DNA from: Echinostoma caproni
Lineage: Eukaryota > Platyhelminthes > Trematoda > Plagiorchiida > Echinostomatidae
Assembly (NCBI GenBank): GCA_900618425.1
Contig: UZAN01039835.1
Span: forward strand, 39,052 to 103,051
Length of the DNA stretch: 64,000 bases
Direction: 5' to 3'
Positions 21,610-33,187 of the stretch are shown one piece after another; the stretch's first letter is position 1, and each line of letters opens with the position of its first letter. The notes below the pieces were generated by a model, which searched no databases, was not told the origin of the DNA, and saw only the letters and a program-made list of their open reading frames with translations. The position numbers were made by a program, and so were the translations under genes.

Positions 21610-23480
21610 TATGCTCGATAAAAAGGGGATTCTTCAGTTCTGGGAACACGATATGACGGTATCATTTACAAGCAGCCTCTGTAACTTCAAAGTTGAACAA
21701 ACGTTCCAATTCCTCTCGTACGCCTTCATCTTTGATGACGTGTTTCACGTTCGCCTTCAACTGGTGTTGGGGATTCAAGGTGACCGGTCCCAGGACTGTC
21801 CAACCAAGAGGACCTCTAACAGCTTACGGATCAACTGGCCTTCCAGTCCATTGCTCTAGTACCCAGTAAGCATTGGGTACATCGATTCCAATGAAGATTC
21901 TTACGTCTGATCCATTAGTGGGTGGAAATGGAATCTGCCTTAGGTGATCCCAAGCCGTCCAGTCACGGTCTGAAGAGGTGATGGGTTTTATCTTCGGGAG
22001 TTCCTTTATTACCCATGCTCGACGAATCAGTAGAACTTCTTCACCATCATGAGAGACCAAATCCAGCGGTACCGGTGTGACCATCGTCTCAGCTGTGCCA
22101 CAAAGAGTTTTAACAGCAAGCGGGTAGCTTCTCCCGTTAGACCAAGTGACTTTTTATAACGAGCTGTCGATCACGGCAGTGTTCGACCCATTGTCGAGGA
22201 AGGCATTGACAGTGACTTCTCCTGATGGACCTCGGAGGCGGACCGGAAGGATATCAAAGGAAGTTCCCGTCAACTGTAAGGGACACGTGGCCAACAGAGG
22301 CGACATTAGGTGAGGTTGTGGGGTCGTCTGTCTTCTCACAGGGGAGGTCTGTCAGGTGTAACATAGGATGGTGGCGGCCGTGACACTCCTTTAAACCACA
22401 ATCCTTTCGTGACCGGCAGTCTTGCGCCCCATAGTTGGGTTTGAAACAAAAGCAAAAATGATGTTCCTTCGCCATGGAGTACCTCTCCCTTACGGTCTGG
22501 CTTCGGAACTCACGTCACTGGTCGAGGTAGTGGACCTCATCACAAATGGGGCAAGCATTGGCGTGCTTTCGTTAGTTATCATCTTTTTCTGTGTTGGTTT
22601 GGGTTGCCATTCTTGAAGCCTGTCGGACGTTGCTGTTTGGCTTCCTGGCTTCCGATTTTTCAGTCGTGTGGTGAGTCTGTCGGTGGCATCTGCTTCAGCA
22701 GAAACAAAACACATCAGCTCGTTGAACGTTGGTTCGCGCCTGGTTTTGAGAATTTGAGATGCCTTTCCAAATCATTTGACCTGAAGGTGATGTGCTAGGC
22801 GTTCTACCACTGTGCTTAGGGTCTGACACGCATTCAAGTGTGACTGATAGTACATTCTTTGCAGAGTGGTAGAACACAGCTTCATTTGATCAGCCAATCT
22901 GATGAGAGCTTTGGGATCTGAGGCTTTCACAGGAGTTCCATCTGTTAATTCATCAATGTACAGCCTCGCGATCACAAGCCGAAATGAGGTGGTCCAAGAG
23001 GCAAGAAGGGTCAGTTGTACATCGGGCAACCGTGGTCTGAAAGCTTCGAATAAATCCGAAGTAATTCGTTGGGTTTCCATCAAACCTGAACAGGAAGGCT
23101 CATACAAGCCTGAAGAAGCTAGGCGGTTTCGCCTAGGTTGGAGGGTCTCTGGGACAAAACACGAATTCCGGGTTGTTTGAAGGTTACGGGCTCGGCAGGG
23201 TATTCCCTGGCCCGTTTCAGCTTCTCATCATGCTGTGGAGAACGTGGTCGGGAGTTGTGGCCTGAAATGACTGACAGTTCCTACTCCTCCAGCATACAGA
23301 TCTGTTCCGTGAGATTCAGTTTTGCTTCGCTGATACGTCCGGAGGTTTCTACCTCCAGTTCCAACTTCTTAATGCGCAGTTGGGCCAGTGTGAGCTCCTC
23401 CTCCAGTTTTAACTCAGCCAAGGCAGCTCGGGACGAAGGTGGCTGGTTGTGTGAGACCAAGCCAGATTCCATTTTCATAA
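21610..23480 (-). mobile_element. BEL/Pao LTR retrotransposon, gag to protease region
   Basis: Leftward from 23478: a charged Leu-rich coiled-coil start (AALAELKLEEELTLAQLRIK), a capsid segment (SDLFEAFRPRLPDVQLTLLA, then DPKALIRLADQMKLCSTTLQ), KASQILKTRREPTFNELMCF, a zinc-knuckle region (CPICDEVHYLDQ and KPNYGAQDCRSRKDCGLKEC), a protease start LRGPSGEVTVNAFLDNGSNT, and the A17-type region VRIFIGIDVPNAYWVLEQ and GPLGWTVLGPVTLNPQHQLK. This is the order in BEL/Pao Pol. The protease box reads DNGS where DSGS/DTGS is usual. At least four frames are used and stops are present. RT, RNase H and integrase are missing to the left; no LTR was identified. Confidence 0.85.
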
Positions 23481-23551
23481 AATTTCTGATTTTCTTTTTC
23501 GAAGAACAGCAATAAATCCGAAAACCGATTGGCTACTGGCTAACTTTGTGC

Positions 23552-23868
23552 TGTCGCGTCTCGAAAGACTGAAATTCCTCGGCAACTTAATTTCGACGGC
23601 TATTGAAGTGATCAACCAACCCATTCTACATGTATCCTTCCTCCTTTACATCTCTTTGTTTTACCACCAAGGTTACCTCTTCGGTCAGCAAGTGTTTGCT
23701 TTCACTTTCCGCATGCTTGCTCACGCTTCCGTATCTCCCTTTTGCTCTGCAGGTCGTAACAATACAACCCATCCTCCGTTTCGTGAATCGTCTCGTTCTG
23801 TTTTCCTACGAACGTTCGTTTGCGATACAGACGTATCAGCTCGGGTTATCGATAAGCCAGTGCCTACA
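23552..23868 (+). repeat. Probable 5' LTR of CsRn1-like gypsy
   Basis: A stretch from TGTCGCGTCTCG to GCCTACA with TG...CA ends sits immediately before a candidate primer site and the gag of the same strand. No 3' partner exists because the element is truncated at 26930, so the left edge is inferred. It follows the BEL gag start by only 70 bases, suggesting insertion into the BEL leader or LTR. Confidence 0.5.
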
Positions 23869-23871
23869 GAT

Positions 23872-23885
23872 TGGTGAGCCCCCTT
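23872..23885 (+). promoter_or_regulatory. Candidate primer binding site
   Basis: TGGTGAGCCCCC begins three bases after the proposed LTR end; TGG would pair with a tRNA CCA terminus. The tRNA is not identified. Confidence 0.45.
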
Positions 23886-24163
23886 ATTTTATTTTATTTA
23901 GATTGGCATTTTTTATTTTCGGGAGAAATTTTAATTTTTCTAGGTCACATTTCTAGTAAATTGTCCGCACATGTATTTTTACTTATCCGCTCTCGTTCAC
24001 ATAATTTTAGATTACACTTATCTCTAGTTTTGTGGGTTAACGCTCATTTACCATTGGATTTTTCCATTTTCACTTTTCCAACGTACTTTTTCTGCTAGGC
24101 GCTATTCGGTTATATTTTTATAATCGGATGGACAACCTCATTGTATATATTTACTTTCAAGTA

Positions 24164-24588
24164 TGACTAGCCCAAATCATAAGTATCACCTAGACAGTGA
24201 AGCACCCTGGACCAACATCAGGGCAACAGAGTTCATGCCGGAGGACCCGAAGGCGTTCCTTGAACTTCTGGAATCGCGATTCCATGAAGCTCGCATCACA
24301 GGACAACTGTCACGTTACTATAAGCTGTTGTCCGCGATACCGCGGGATATGCTGAGCAACCTCAGGGATATATATATATAGATATAGATATATGAAAATC
24401 CCCGCCCACAACCTATACGACATGCTTAAAGACGCACTCCTCTATCGTATGGCCATTTCTGAGGAGAAGCGCATCCAGCTTCTACTATCTGGGATACAAC
24501 TGGGAAACCTCAAGCCAGCCCAGTTACTACGACAGATGCATGCGTTAGTAAGCAACACAACGTTAAACGACTCTGTATTACGCCAGAT
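24164..24588 (+). pseudogene. CsRn1-like gypsy gag, broken by a TA/GATA repeat
   Basis: It starts MTSPNHKYHLDSEAPWTNIR and continues FMPEDPKAFLELLESRFHEA, RYYKLLSAIPRDMLSNLRD, a capsid pattern typical of this gypsy group. At 24367-24391 a run of TATATA/GATATA has been inserted or expanded, shifting the frame by one. Gag resumes with YDMLKDALLYRMAISEEKRI and LLSGIQLGNLKPAQLLRQMH, up to the assembly gap. The rest of gag and most of the protease lie in the gap. Confidence 0.8.
24367..24391. repeat. Short TA/GATA microsatellite inside gag
   Basis: An imperfect run of TA and GATA units interrupts the gag reading and changes its frame by one, an unusual cause of gag inactivation. Confidence 0.7.
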
Positions 24589-25471
24589 NNNNNNNNNNNN
24601 NNNNNNNNNNNNNNNNNNNNNNNNNNNNNNNNNNNNNNNNNNNNNNNNNNNNNNNNNNNNNNNNNNNNNNNNNNNNNNNNNNNNNNNNNNNNNNNNNNNN
24701 NNNNNNNNNNNNNNNNNNNNNNNNNNNNNNNNNNNNNNNNNNNNNNNNNNNNNNNNNNNNNNNNNNNNNNNNNNNNNNNNNNNNNNNNNNNNNNNNNNNN
24801 NNNNNNNNNNNNNNNNNNNNNNNNNNNNNNNNNNNNNNNNNNNNNNNNNNNNNNNNNNNNNNNNNNNNNNNNNNNNNNNNNNNNNNNNNNNNNNNNNNNN
24901 NNNNNNNNNNNNNNNNNNNNNNNNNNNNNNNNNNNNNNNNNNNNNNNNNNNNNNNNNNNNNNNNNNNNNNNNNNNNNNNNNNNNNNNNNNNNNNNNNNNN
25001 NNNNNNNNNNNNNNNNNNNNNNNNNNNNNNNNNNNNNNNNNNNNNNNNNNNNNNNNNNNNNNNNNNNNNNNNNNNNNNNNNNNNNNNNNNNNNNNNNNNN
25101 NNNNNNNNNNNNNNNNNNNNNNNNNNNNNNNNNNNNNNNNNNNNNNNNNNNNNNNNNNNNNNNNNNNNNNNNNNNNNNNNNNNNNNNNNNNNNNNNNNNN
25201 NNNNNNNNNNNNNNNNNNNNNNNNNNNNNNNNNNNNNNNNNNNNNNNNNNNNNNNNNNNNNNNNNNNNNNNNNNNNNNNNNNNNNNNNNNNNNNNNNNNN
25301 NNNNNNNNNNNNNNNNNNNNNNNNNNNNNNNNNNNNNNNNNNNNNNNNNNNNNNNNNNNNNNNNNNNNNNNNNNNNNNNNNNNNNNNNNNNNNNNNNNNN
25401 NNNNNNNNNNNNNNNNNNNNNNNNNNNNNNNNNNNNNNNNNNNNNNNNNNNNNNNNNNNNNNNNNNNNNNN
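24589..25471. other. Assembly gap (883 N)
   Basis: The run replaces the end of gag and the start of protease of the gypsy element. The reading on both sides belongs to one element in the expected order, so the gap is probably real and of plausible size. Long frames spanning it are artefacts of the Ns. Confidence 0.95.
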
Positions 25472-25660
25472 GCAGGCAGCCAACGGTACCCGTATCCAAA
25501 CCTATGGATAGCGGCTACTGAACTTAGACCTAGGTTTAAAACATGTCTTACATTGGGTTTTCGTGGTCGCTTGGGTTCCTTACGCCATACTTGGTCTAGA
25601 CTTTTTACAGCACCACGGTCTTTAATCGACAGATTAGAGACCCAGTCACTTCTAGAGTAG
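25472..25660 (+). pseudogene. Gypsy protease C-terminal part
   Basis: Mixed frames give NGTRIQTYG, LNLDLGLKHVLHWVFVVA and VPYAILGLDFLQHHGL, the last strand and flap end of a gypsy aspartic protease (the GLDFLQHHGL box). Internal stops show decay. The catalytic DTG/DSG lies in the assembly gap. Confidence 0.7.
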
Positions 25661-26930
25661 TCGTCGGTTCTCTGGTATATTCGGGAACGCAGAATATACA
25701 CCTCCCTTTTCCACACGATGATTCGCCATATTCATCGTTATTCCGCGAGTTCCTTAGCCTCGTCCGACACAGCACCGAGCTGCCACCCATCACGACGGAG
25801 GTGTCGCACCACATCATCACTCCAGGTGCTCCGGTCCATGCACGTGCCCGTCGACTAGCACCATATAAGTTGCGCACCGCACGCGTAGAGTTTCAGCACA
25901 TGTTGAACATGGGCATCATACGTCCCTCTGAAAGTCAATGGGCGTCCCCACTACACATGGTCCCCAAAAAGTCGTCCAACGACTGGCGTCCATGTGGAGA
26001 CTATCGTGCATTCAATCGCGTGACAACCCCGGATGGGTACCTGATCCCCCACATCACGGATCTCACGTCAGACTTAGCCGGTAGAACCTTCTTCAGCCGC
26101 ATCAATCTGGTTCGCGCATACAACCAGATACCGGTAGCAGAAGCTGACATTCCTAAAACAGCCGTAGTCACACCGTTTGGTCTATTCGAATTCCTCCGAA
26201 TGCCATTCGGTTTAAGCAACACCGCACAGTCCCTCCAACGTTTCATCGACAACGTTTGTAGAGGTTTAGACTCAGTTTTTGTTTACTTCGACGATATTCT
26301 AGTGGCTAGCTCATCGCGAGAGGAATATCTGGATCACCGAGCACTTTTTGATCATTTGGCACAGCACGCTGTCATGGTCAACGCATAAAAATGTGTTTTC
26401 GGTGCCTCCAAAATTGATTTCCTCGGTCACCGCATCACAGTTACTGGTATCGAGCTACTAAGTGACAAAATTCAGGCGGTAATAGACAACCGGGAAACCA
26501 CCACGTTTAAGCAGCACCGACGTTTCGACGGTTTAGTCAACTTTTATTGTTGCTTCATCCCTCAGTGTGAAAAACTTATGTAGCCATTCACTGATCTACT
26601 TAGGGGTAAAGCAAAACCGTTAGTGTTCACACAAGCTGCTCGGGGCGTCTTCAATGCGTTGAAACGAGCAATCAGCAACGTCGCAACATTAACTCACCTA
26701 GACCCCTCCGCCTTACTAGCACTCGTCACCGATGCATCCGACCAGGCAGCTGGCGCCGTCCTCCAACAACAAGTGAGACAGGAATGGCAACCCAGAGCTC
26801 TGTTCTCCAAGAAGCTCAGACCGACCTAGATAAGTTATAGCGCCTTCGGTCGAGAACTCCTGGCGATCTATATTGGAATCCGCCACTTCCGCCATCTCCT
26901 TGAAGGACGAGACTTCACGGTCTTCACCGT
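25661..26930 (+). pseudogene. CsRn1-like gypsy reverse transcriptase and RNase H
   Basis: The main frame from 25801 reads GAPVHARARRLAPYKL, MLNMGIIRPSESQWASPLHM, WRPCGDYRAFNRVTTPDGY, FFSRINLVRAYNQIPVAE, TPFGLFEFLRMPFGLSNTAQ and VYFDDILVASSS. The YFDD box is intact, but the motif A aspartate is changed (INLVRAY for the usual DLVRAY). After TAA at 26386 it continues CVFGASKIDFLGHRITVTG, a TAG near 26580, then RNase H LVTDASDQAAGAVLQQ, RALFSKKLRPT, TAG, SYSAFGRELLAIY and FRHLLEGRDFTVFT. It is cut off there at 26930; the rest of RNase H, the integrase and the 3' LTR are absent. The resemblance to CsRn1 of Clonorchis is from memory. Confidence 0.88.
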
Positions 26931-26934
26931 TTCG

Positions 26935-27635
26935 AGTGGGGTTACCGTAGTTGATATATGGATATGCTGACTGTGATATTTTCAATGTTGATAAAGCAGC
27001 TTTGTATTACAGACTGCTCCCAGAATGAACATTAAGTCTGAAAGGAAAGACAGTTTCTGGGTCCAAGAAATCCAAAGAGAGGGTCACGTTACTGCTCTGT
27101 AGGAGCATGACTGAAGAAAAGTTATCGTCGTTGGTGATTGGAAAGTTCCAAACTCCACGAGGCCCCCGAGGTATAGATGGAAAAAGCCTTCCATGAAGTT
27201 ATAGTTCTTCAAAGAACGCATGGATGACTACGTTATTTCACAGTTGGCCGTCCGATGTCAACTGCAAAATGGTTTCTCAAAGGCGCTCTATTTGAACAAT
27301 TTTGGACAACGCCCCTTGCCATAACCAAGCCGCAGTATCCTCCAACCTCAAATTGGTACGGTTACCTGCGAACCGTTCTTCAATGTTACAAACATAGGAT
27401 CTGGGCGTGATTTGTTCTTTCAAATGTTCCTTTCGAAAACATTTACTGGAATATATTTTGTCTTTGATCGAAGATGGGCAACTTATCATGAAAGCCAAGG
27501 TGGGCATTCTCATGGCTATGCATCTGGTCAATGTAAGCATATATGCTTACACTAGTTATACAAATACAAAATACAGAGAAAGCTTGAGTGTCTGTGCACC
27601 TGCACTTACTGATCAGCGCTTTCATGAAAACTGGG
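26935..27635. other. Spacer with one perfect palindrome
   Basis: No gene is supported. An 18-base perfect palindrome (GTAAGCATATATGCTTAC) lies at 27533-27550. Confidence 0.4.
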
Positions 27636-27660
27636 TTCAAATCCACATTTATTCAGCCAG

Positions 27661-27736
27661 TGATGCAGCCACCAGAGGATAAATGCGATCAAATCGAGGA
27701 ATTTACTCATTATGTATCTTTTTGAAGAAGAACTCG
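27661..27736 (+). repeat. Direct repeat, left copy
   Basis: About 76 bases similar to 27995-28077 (shared words GATGCAG, ACCAGAG, ATAAATGCGAT, ACTCATTA, TTTTTGAAGAAGAA). The two copies flank the hammerhead SINE in between. A possible B-box word GGGTTCAAATCC lies just upstream at 27632-27645. Confidence 0.6.
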
Positions 27737-27749
27737 TCTTCAAATGCAA

Positions 27750-27930
27750 TGGAAATGTTTGGGCTAATCAACAAATAGTACTGGACAGCTGTTTCGTTCT
27801 GTTTGGGACTCGTCAGCAGTGCGTACTTTTTGCGTCCCTGTCAGGACTCTAACCGCGATCAGTCGGGTCGGGATTTCAAACCGTCACCCCTGAGCTGCAC
27901 GGTCGACAGCTACCACATTGTGCGAATGGT
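27750..27930 (-). mobile_element. Hammerhead-bearing tRNA-like SINE, copy 3
   Basis: On the minus strand a tRNA-like region (GTGGTAGCTGTCGACCG near 27912, B-box-like GGTTTGAAATCCCGACC near 27870) is followed after about 60 bases by a hammerhead core at 27778-27826 and a tail. The head-core order is the same as in the copies at 33.2, 47.1 and 57.6 kb. End points are approximate. Confidence 0.65.
27778..27826 (-). ncRNA. Type I hammerhead ribozyme, intact core
   Basis: On the minus strand: stem I 5' side GCACTG; conserved CTGACGA (consensus CUGANGA); stem II GTCC(CAAACA)GAAC with one C.A mismatch; conserved GAAA; minimal stem III ACA-GC-TGT; cleavage triplet GTC at 27786-27784; stem I 3' side CAGTAC (five of six pairs). 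All catalytic positions of the hammerhead fold are present. The three-pair stem III is typical of animal hammerheads, which often act as dimers. Self-cleavage is inferred, not shown. Confidence 0.78.
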
Positions 27931-27994
27931 TCAATCAATTTAGAGTATCATGCATGGAGTAGCCCATTTTGTCAGTCCACATTGATGCAGCTGT

Positions 27995-28077
27995 GGATGC
28001 AGTTACCAGAGAATAAATGCGATTTGATCGAAGACTTCACTCATTAGGTGATGACCAACTTTTTGAAGAAGAAATCG
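27995..28077 (+). repeat. Direct repeat, right copy
   Basis: Partner of 27661-27736, roughly 80 percent alike by eye with a small insertion near 28055. It is too long and too diverged to be a target-site duplication of the SINE. Confidence 0.6.
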
Positions 28078-28099
28078 CCTGTTTAGAATTTAATGATGA

Positions 28100-31000
28100 A
28101 GTGGGTTATCTAAAACTGGTGCAGAAGTTGTTGTATGAGTTGAAGTTGTTTGCCTTGGTTATTGCTCGGAGTTCAGGTCGATTATTGGAGTGTACAATTG
28201 ATTGATTGTTGATTTCCAAAGGTGACCCAGGCTGAGACAAACGACGACTTATGGTTTCGCGAAAAAAATCTACAAAGTTTATTTTGCAATTCTGTGGGGC
28301 ACTCGAATGTGGTCATTCTTCCTACAGTTGTCACCAAAGCCACGTTCATGCGGTCTATCGATGGGCTCTTTTGCACTAACGTGCAAACGGGTGATCAATA
28401 ATCGCGATTGACTGGTAAGCGGGTGTGTGGAGTGAGATGTTAGATGCGAGCGATCGATAACCACCGTCGCATGGACGCGCCTGTGTGAATGAATGAACGA
28501 TACTCTCACTTGCCCTAGAGCACCGATGAAATTAGACAGGTCACTTGCCAAAGGTCATCGTAACCCGGGTCTAAGGACAGTTTGTGAAAAACACTCTTAG
28601 ATTATGAGTCGTTAATTGCTTGAGTGTTGCCGTAATTCCTGTACGCTGGCGTCTATGGCCTTCGGTTGACTGAACAGGAGTGAATTCCTTCCAAGTAAAC
28701 ACCCGTCTCACGCCTGCCGGAAAATTTACGCGAGAACCCGTTTAAAAAAATAGTGTGTGTATCTTAAACGAGTCAAACGCCGGCCCAGTGTCATCGTCGC
28801 TTGAACTTTTTCATTCCGAATGTCCCACATGGCACATCGTTCCACAACTGATTCTCTTGTGGTGATTCTCTACCAACACTTAAGCAGCATCCGATTCAGA
28901 AATTATCCTCCTCCTATGCCGGCCCGAAAATCACACTACGGACCGGGTTCCTTTATCGATCGGTCGGATAGGTCACCGCAACAAGAGACCTGGTGCTTGC
29001 CCAACTAACCCGAGCGAGAGCCCACATCTCGTCCACAACCGCGAGTTTTTAGCAGATCCCTTGAACTTCGGCTGTACAACAGGCGTGCCTTCACCACATG
29101 GATGGACTGCACATGACAACAGGATCATAACAAAAGTATAAGACAATGTGAAACGATGACGTAATCGGACTATCGTACTATTTACATAGCAATATGACAT
29201 CTTAGATTGATACTCGGACATCTTAAATTGGAAAAGGTATGGTGTATGAATCACTTTATGACATCGCGCGTGGACCAACAACGGCCACGATGAATGCATC
29301 AATCGGTTCGAACGTACACTGGTAACAACAAAAGCGAATGAACGAACAGATGTCTACAGACGCTAATGGTACACATTTCTCACTAGAAAATCATGAATAG
29401 ATTGCACAACGAACAATCAGTTTGAATATGAGAAAGAAGTCAATGTCCTGAGTATACCCCGTAACAGATATTTCACTCATTTTAGATGTTATTTCCTTCT
29501 CACTGTATTCGAACTGGTTCACCTTTGTTTTCCTTGAATGGGTTATTAATTATATGATTGTTATAGCTGTAATAGTTGTATATCATGGTGGTCCTCATAT
29601 AATCACTTCTGTGGTTAGCCTAGCATTGCAACGGAATGGAGGAAGTGTGGGAATTAATATGGTATAATTGGGTCAGAAAAAGTTCCCTTGAAAAAGGTAG
29701 GTAGTTTGGAGATAACTAGACACATATAACTGAAAAAGACTGAATACCGCATTCAATGTACCGATATTAAACTAAGGTGGTCATAAAAGATTTAAATTTC
29801 TTCAATACATAAAGGATTCACAAGACGGTAAATCTAAATTCCGTTCTAAATAAACTGTGCATGAATCTAAACATTGGGAACAAGTAACGGAATTAACCTA
29901 CTTTTCATCGATTTGGTTTATTTTGTCACGAAACTGTCAACCGATTTTTATACTACTTATTAACATCTACTAATGTTCACCCTGCAATTTCGCAGTTCCT
30001 GGAATTTACCCACTTTTTCGAATTCTCAAGGGGCGCGACACAGCGGGAGCTTGACTGTATATTGCTTCACGCTCACACTCGCCGGCACTCTCAAACTAAT
30101 GTCAAACACACTCGTGATCCTGATCACAACACGGATTCTGTGAACCGCTACTTCACATCTATTTTCACCTTTATTCTTCTTTTCTGTGATTCGAGAACGT
30201 TCAACAGCGTAATTACACACCTTCTGTTCCTTCAGTGTACACTTTGATCACCTTTCCTGCTTAAAACTGAAGCATAAGCGCCAGTTAATAATTAAGCACC
30301 AGCTATCCTTCTACGTTGTCCTGATGCATACCACACAAGGTTTCACCTTTTGTAGATGAAGTTTTATACACTCATTTTCAAATTACCACCATAACACACT
30401 TATTAACTCTCCAGTAGTTCTGATATTTTCGTTTTTAACTTTCTTTTGCAATGAATATATTTTACAATTAGATTCTAGCCTTCTTCCAAGCCTCTGGTTG
30501 GAAAAATCCGTAAGCAGCACAACCACAGTCTGCGATGTGAAGGCTTATTCGATTGTATAAAACCTTTCACAGATCGTCACCTTTTCTGATCGCCGACCTG
30601 TTATTAACTTCCAGTCTGTCTTGCTTCCCGAATTTACTTCTATTTTTCTTTGTTTATTGAACCATTAACTTTTCTCCTTGAATTTCCACGCTCCATCCGT
30701 TTTACTAACATTTCCTGTTCGCGGCTTTTACCGGCTTTACAAGTCTAGTGAACAGAATGGCTTCTGTAGCTTCCTGGCATCCCAACTCAGATCTTAATCG
30801 TGGTGCTTCTCCTGACCCAATCACTTTGGACACGATTAGGTATAGAGATTATCCCCCAGTGCATGCACAGCTTTATGCTATCCTTTGCATAAACCCAGGT
30901 AACATTGCACCAATGAATGGTCTACAAAATTGTATTCCCATGCAGCCGATGAGATAAAATATTCACGTTTACTGGCTTTTATCCTCAGATCCTTCCTCTC

Positions 31001-31145
31001 TCAACTATTATGTGCCACCTTGGATCAAATGCTCAAGAATCCCTTGAAAAGCCAACAAAAAATTGGTCCTTCGTAAGGCCTACGGAGTAGCGAAACCCTC
31101 CCTCAAGTAGCCCCTAGTTCAGTTCTCTTGTCAAAACAGTTTCTC
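28100..31145. other. Long stretch without a convincing gene
   Basis: Open frames at 28820-29008, 28973-29302 and 30748-30957 show no known domain. The plus frame at 28820 is Ser/Arg/Tyr-rich and could be an exon, but no consensus splice sites bracket it. From about 30600 the sequence becomes pyrimidine-rich and may be the decayed 5' (endonuclease) part of the LINE recognised from 31150. Confidence 0.35.
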
Positions 31146-31149
31146 GTCA

Positions 31150-32640
31150 CTTATGCTCTTTGTCATATTCCTCAGTTAGGAGGGCCTCTGGAGATCTGGC
31201 CCCTGATCCTTGCCAAAATATTGAACTGTTTGTGTCCTTTTGGCCTCTAATTCTGCCATGTTTCCATCGACCGTTATTCTTTTGACTACTGCCTATAGTT
31301 TGTCAGAAATTCACATTCAGGAATATCCATCCTGCACTGTGTTTGTTAAACATATACTAACTCTCTATTTGTTTCGGATGACTTCAATGTGAATCACTCT
31401 CAAAGCCTGCTTTACAGAACTATCCCTTATCCACCGTTTTCTTTTCGTCCATTCTCTGTCTCGGCGTGCTTCCCAGTTGTTGAAAAACTGCTCCCGTTTT
31501 TCCCATGACTAAGAAAGGTGCATCTTTTGATCACACCACTTACCACTACAGCTCACTCACAAGCTCTTCCTCCAGGCCCTTTGGAATAGTGATTATAAGA
31601 ACGTGTTTGATAACTTAAGTTCTTTAATCCTCATCTCTTAATACTATTCAAGCTCTTGTATGTAATGCCATACTGCATGGTTCACGGTCTTAAACACACC
31701 ACGATAATACCTTCCGAGGCATAACAGTACCTTTCGCCTGTTTGCCCATTAAGGTGTGGTAGCTCAGCTTTGATGTTCTGGGCACTGTGTTATCTCCACT
31801 ATTCTCACAGTTACAATATGGCAAGGGGTTACTAGATCCGACCTAAATAGTCCTCTATCTATGATGCGACATGCTCTGTCCTGCATTATTATCACTCAAG
31901 AATGAATTTTGCGTGAACTTCACACAATTTATATATGTATGCTATCGCTAGCCTGGGCACTAAAATCAACCCGTGTTTAACGCGAGCAAAATCCCGTTGT
32001 ATATCTGCTCGAAATCGTAGTCTTTCGCACTGAGTTCCATTTATTCTCCCACTTTTTCATGTCTACTATTTTTACTGGCTTGCAATTCTCCTCTTCCATA
32101 TTTTGATCACTTAATAATGCCGCACTCACATCGCATGCATTCTGGAGGATTTTCTACTTCTGGTTAGCGAAATGGTTTTCACCTCTTCTCAAATTCTCAC
32201 CCCTAAAACCCAAAGAAAAACTATAATCATGTCTTCAGCGAAGCATCCCTTCTTCATTGGCACTGCTGGACCGTATTCATCAAAGAACTATTTAATTTGT
32301 CGCTGATCCGTCCTTAACATTCACTCGTCTGCCGCTTGCCGGTATCCATATCCCTTTTCTACTGGTCTTGCCACGGAATTTGCTCTTTGGAGCTTCCAAC
32401 GTCCCTTAAGTTTACTCGCGAGTCCCAGTCAAAGATCACCTAGTCCCCCATAACAGATCATTCTGAAGAACCACTTAACGTCGGTATTTAGATTCCATTT
32501 ATTCACACCTCCGTGAAACTCAGGAACAATATTCCAAACTTTCAATTTTCTAGTTCTCACAACTGTTCTATACTATAGCACAAAATTTACAATCTCAATT
32601 TTTTAGAATGTCAGCCATCCGCGCTGTGCACTGATGTTGA
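31150..32640 (+). mobile_element. Old Jockey-like LINE, RT to C-terminus
   Basis: Broken frames give LSTVFFSSILCLGVLPSCWK and TAPVFPMTKKGASFD (RT entry, compare C-W-K-x-A-x-V-x-P-x-x-K-K-G), later FNASKIP, then LDRIHQRTI, VADPSLTFTRLPLAGIHIPF and STGLATEFALWSFQRPLSLL, aligning with the LDSIQKRA...DPSLT...LAHRR...LFYRYYHG...CS block that ends many Jockey-like RTs. The region 31700-32000 is repeated in inverted orientation at 42230-42570. No frame longer than about 60 codons survives. Confidence 0.6.
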
Positions 32641-32644
32641 TGAT

Positions 32645-33180
32645 TATGGGTTCACTTCTTAACCGTTCACCGTGTATTAAAAATCCCTCATGGACTAACG
32701 GATAGGCATTCAAGCTTGGACGTAGACCTAAGTTCTCCATTTGTTCACGACATTTTCCGACTGTCTATCGTAATTCTTAATGCGCATCGTGGTATGCGGA
32801 ACAAGTCGAAAAAAATTTTATGAACCAATATGGAAGCCTCTCATATTGTTGCCAGCTAACCTCGCCTCACGCCTCGCTGACCATTATTTAAAAGAATTCG
32901 AAAATTTTAGTCACAGCCTAAGAATTAAATTTCAAGAACGACGGCAGGCATACAGCCAATGACACTCTGATTGTCTTCCGTTTCGCGATAGAAATACGAT
33001 TTTTATAGTGGTATTATTTTTTTATCTGAGTTATTCTGTTCCTGAAGCAATACTTCTGTCTTCATCCATGCCTCCTTTACCGAGAGTAAGTACAAGTTTG
33101 AGATGAAATAGTAGCAGTAGAAGGTTTGTCTATTCTTCATCTCGCAAAATTGGATTGTGCTGTATCGCGTACAAGTAAAA
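32645..33180. other. No supported feature
   Basis: AT-rich. A short frame at 32780-32962 has no recognisable domain. Confidence 0.35.
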
Positions 33181-33187
33181 TGAAAAA

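Noticed and set aside
23552..23956. Hydrophobic frames suggesting membrane proteins
   Set aside because: They lie in the proposed LTR and leader of the gypsy element, and the pyrimidine-rich sequence mimics hydrophobic codons.
24392..25716. Frames of 300-420 codons on both strands
   Set aside because: They consist mostly of the N gap and are not real reading frames.
28820..29008. Possible coding exon (62 codons)
   Set aside because: No splice consensus at either end and no recognisable family; kept only as a note in the spacer entry.
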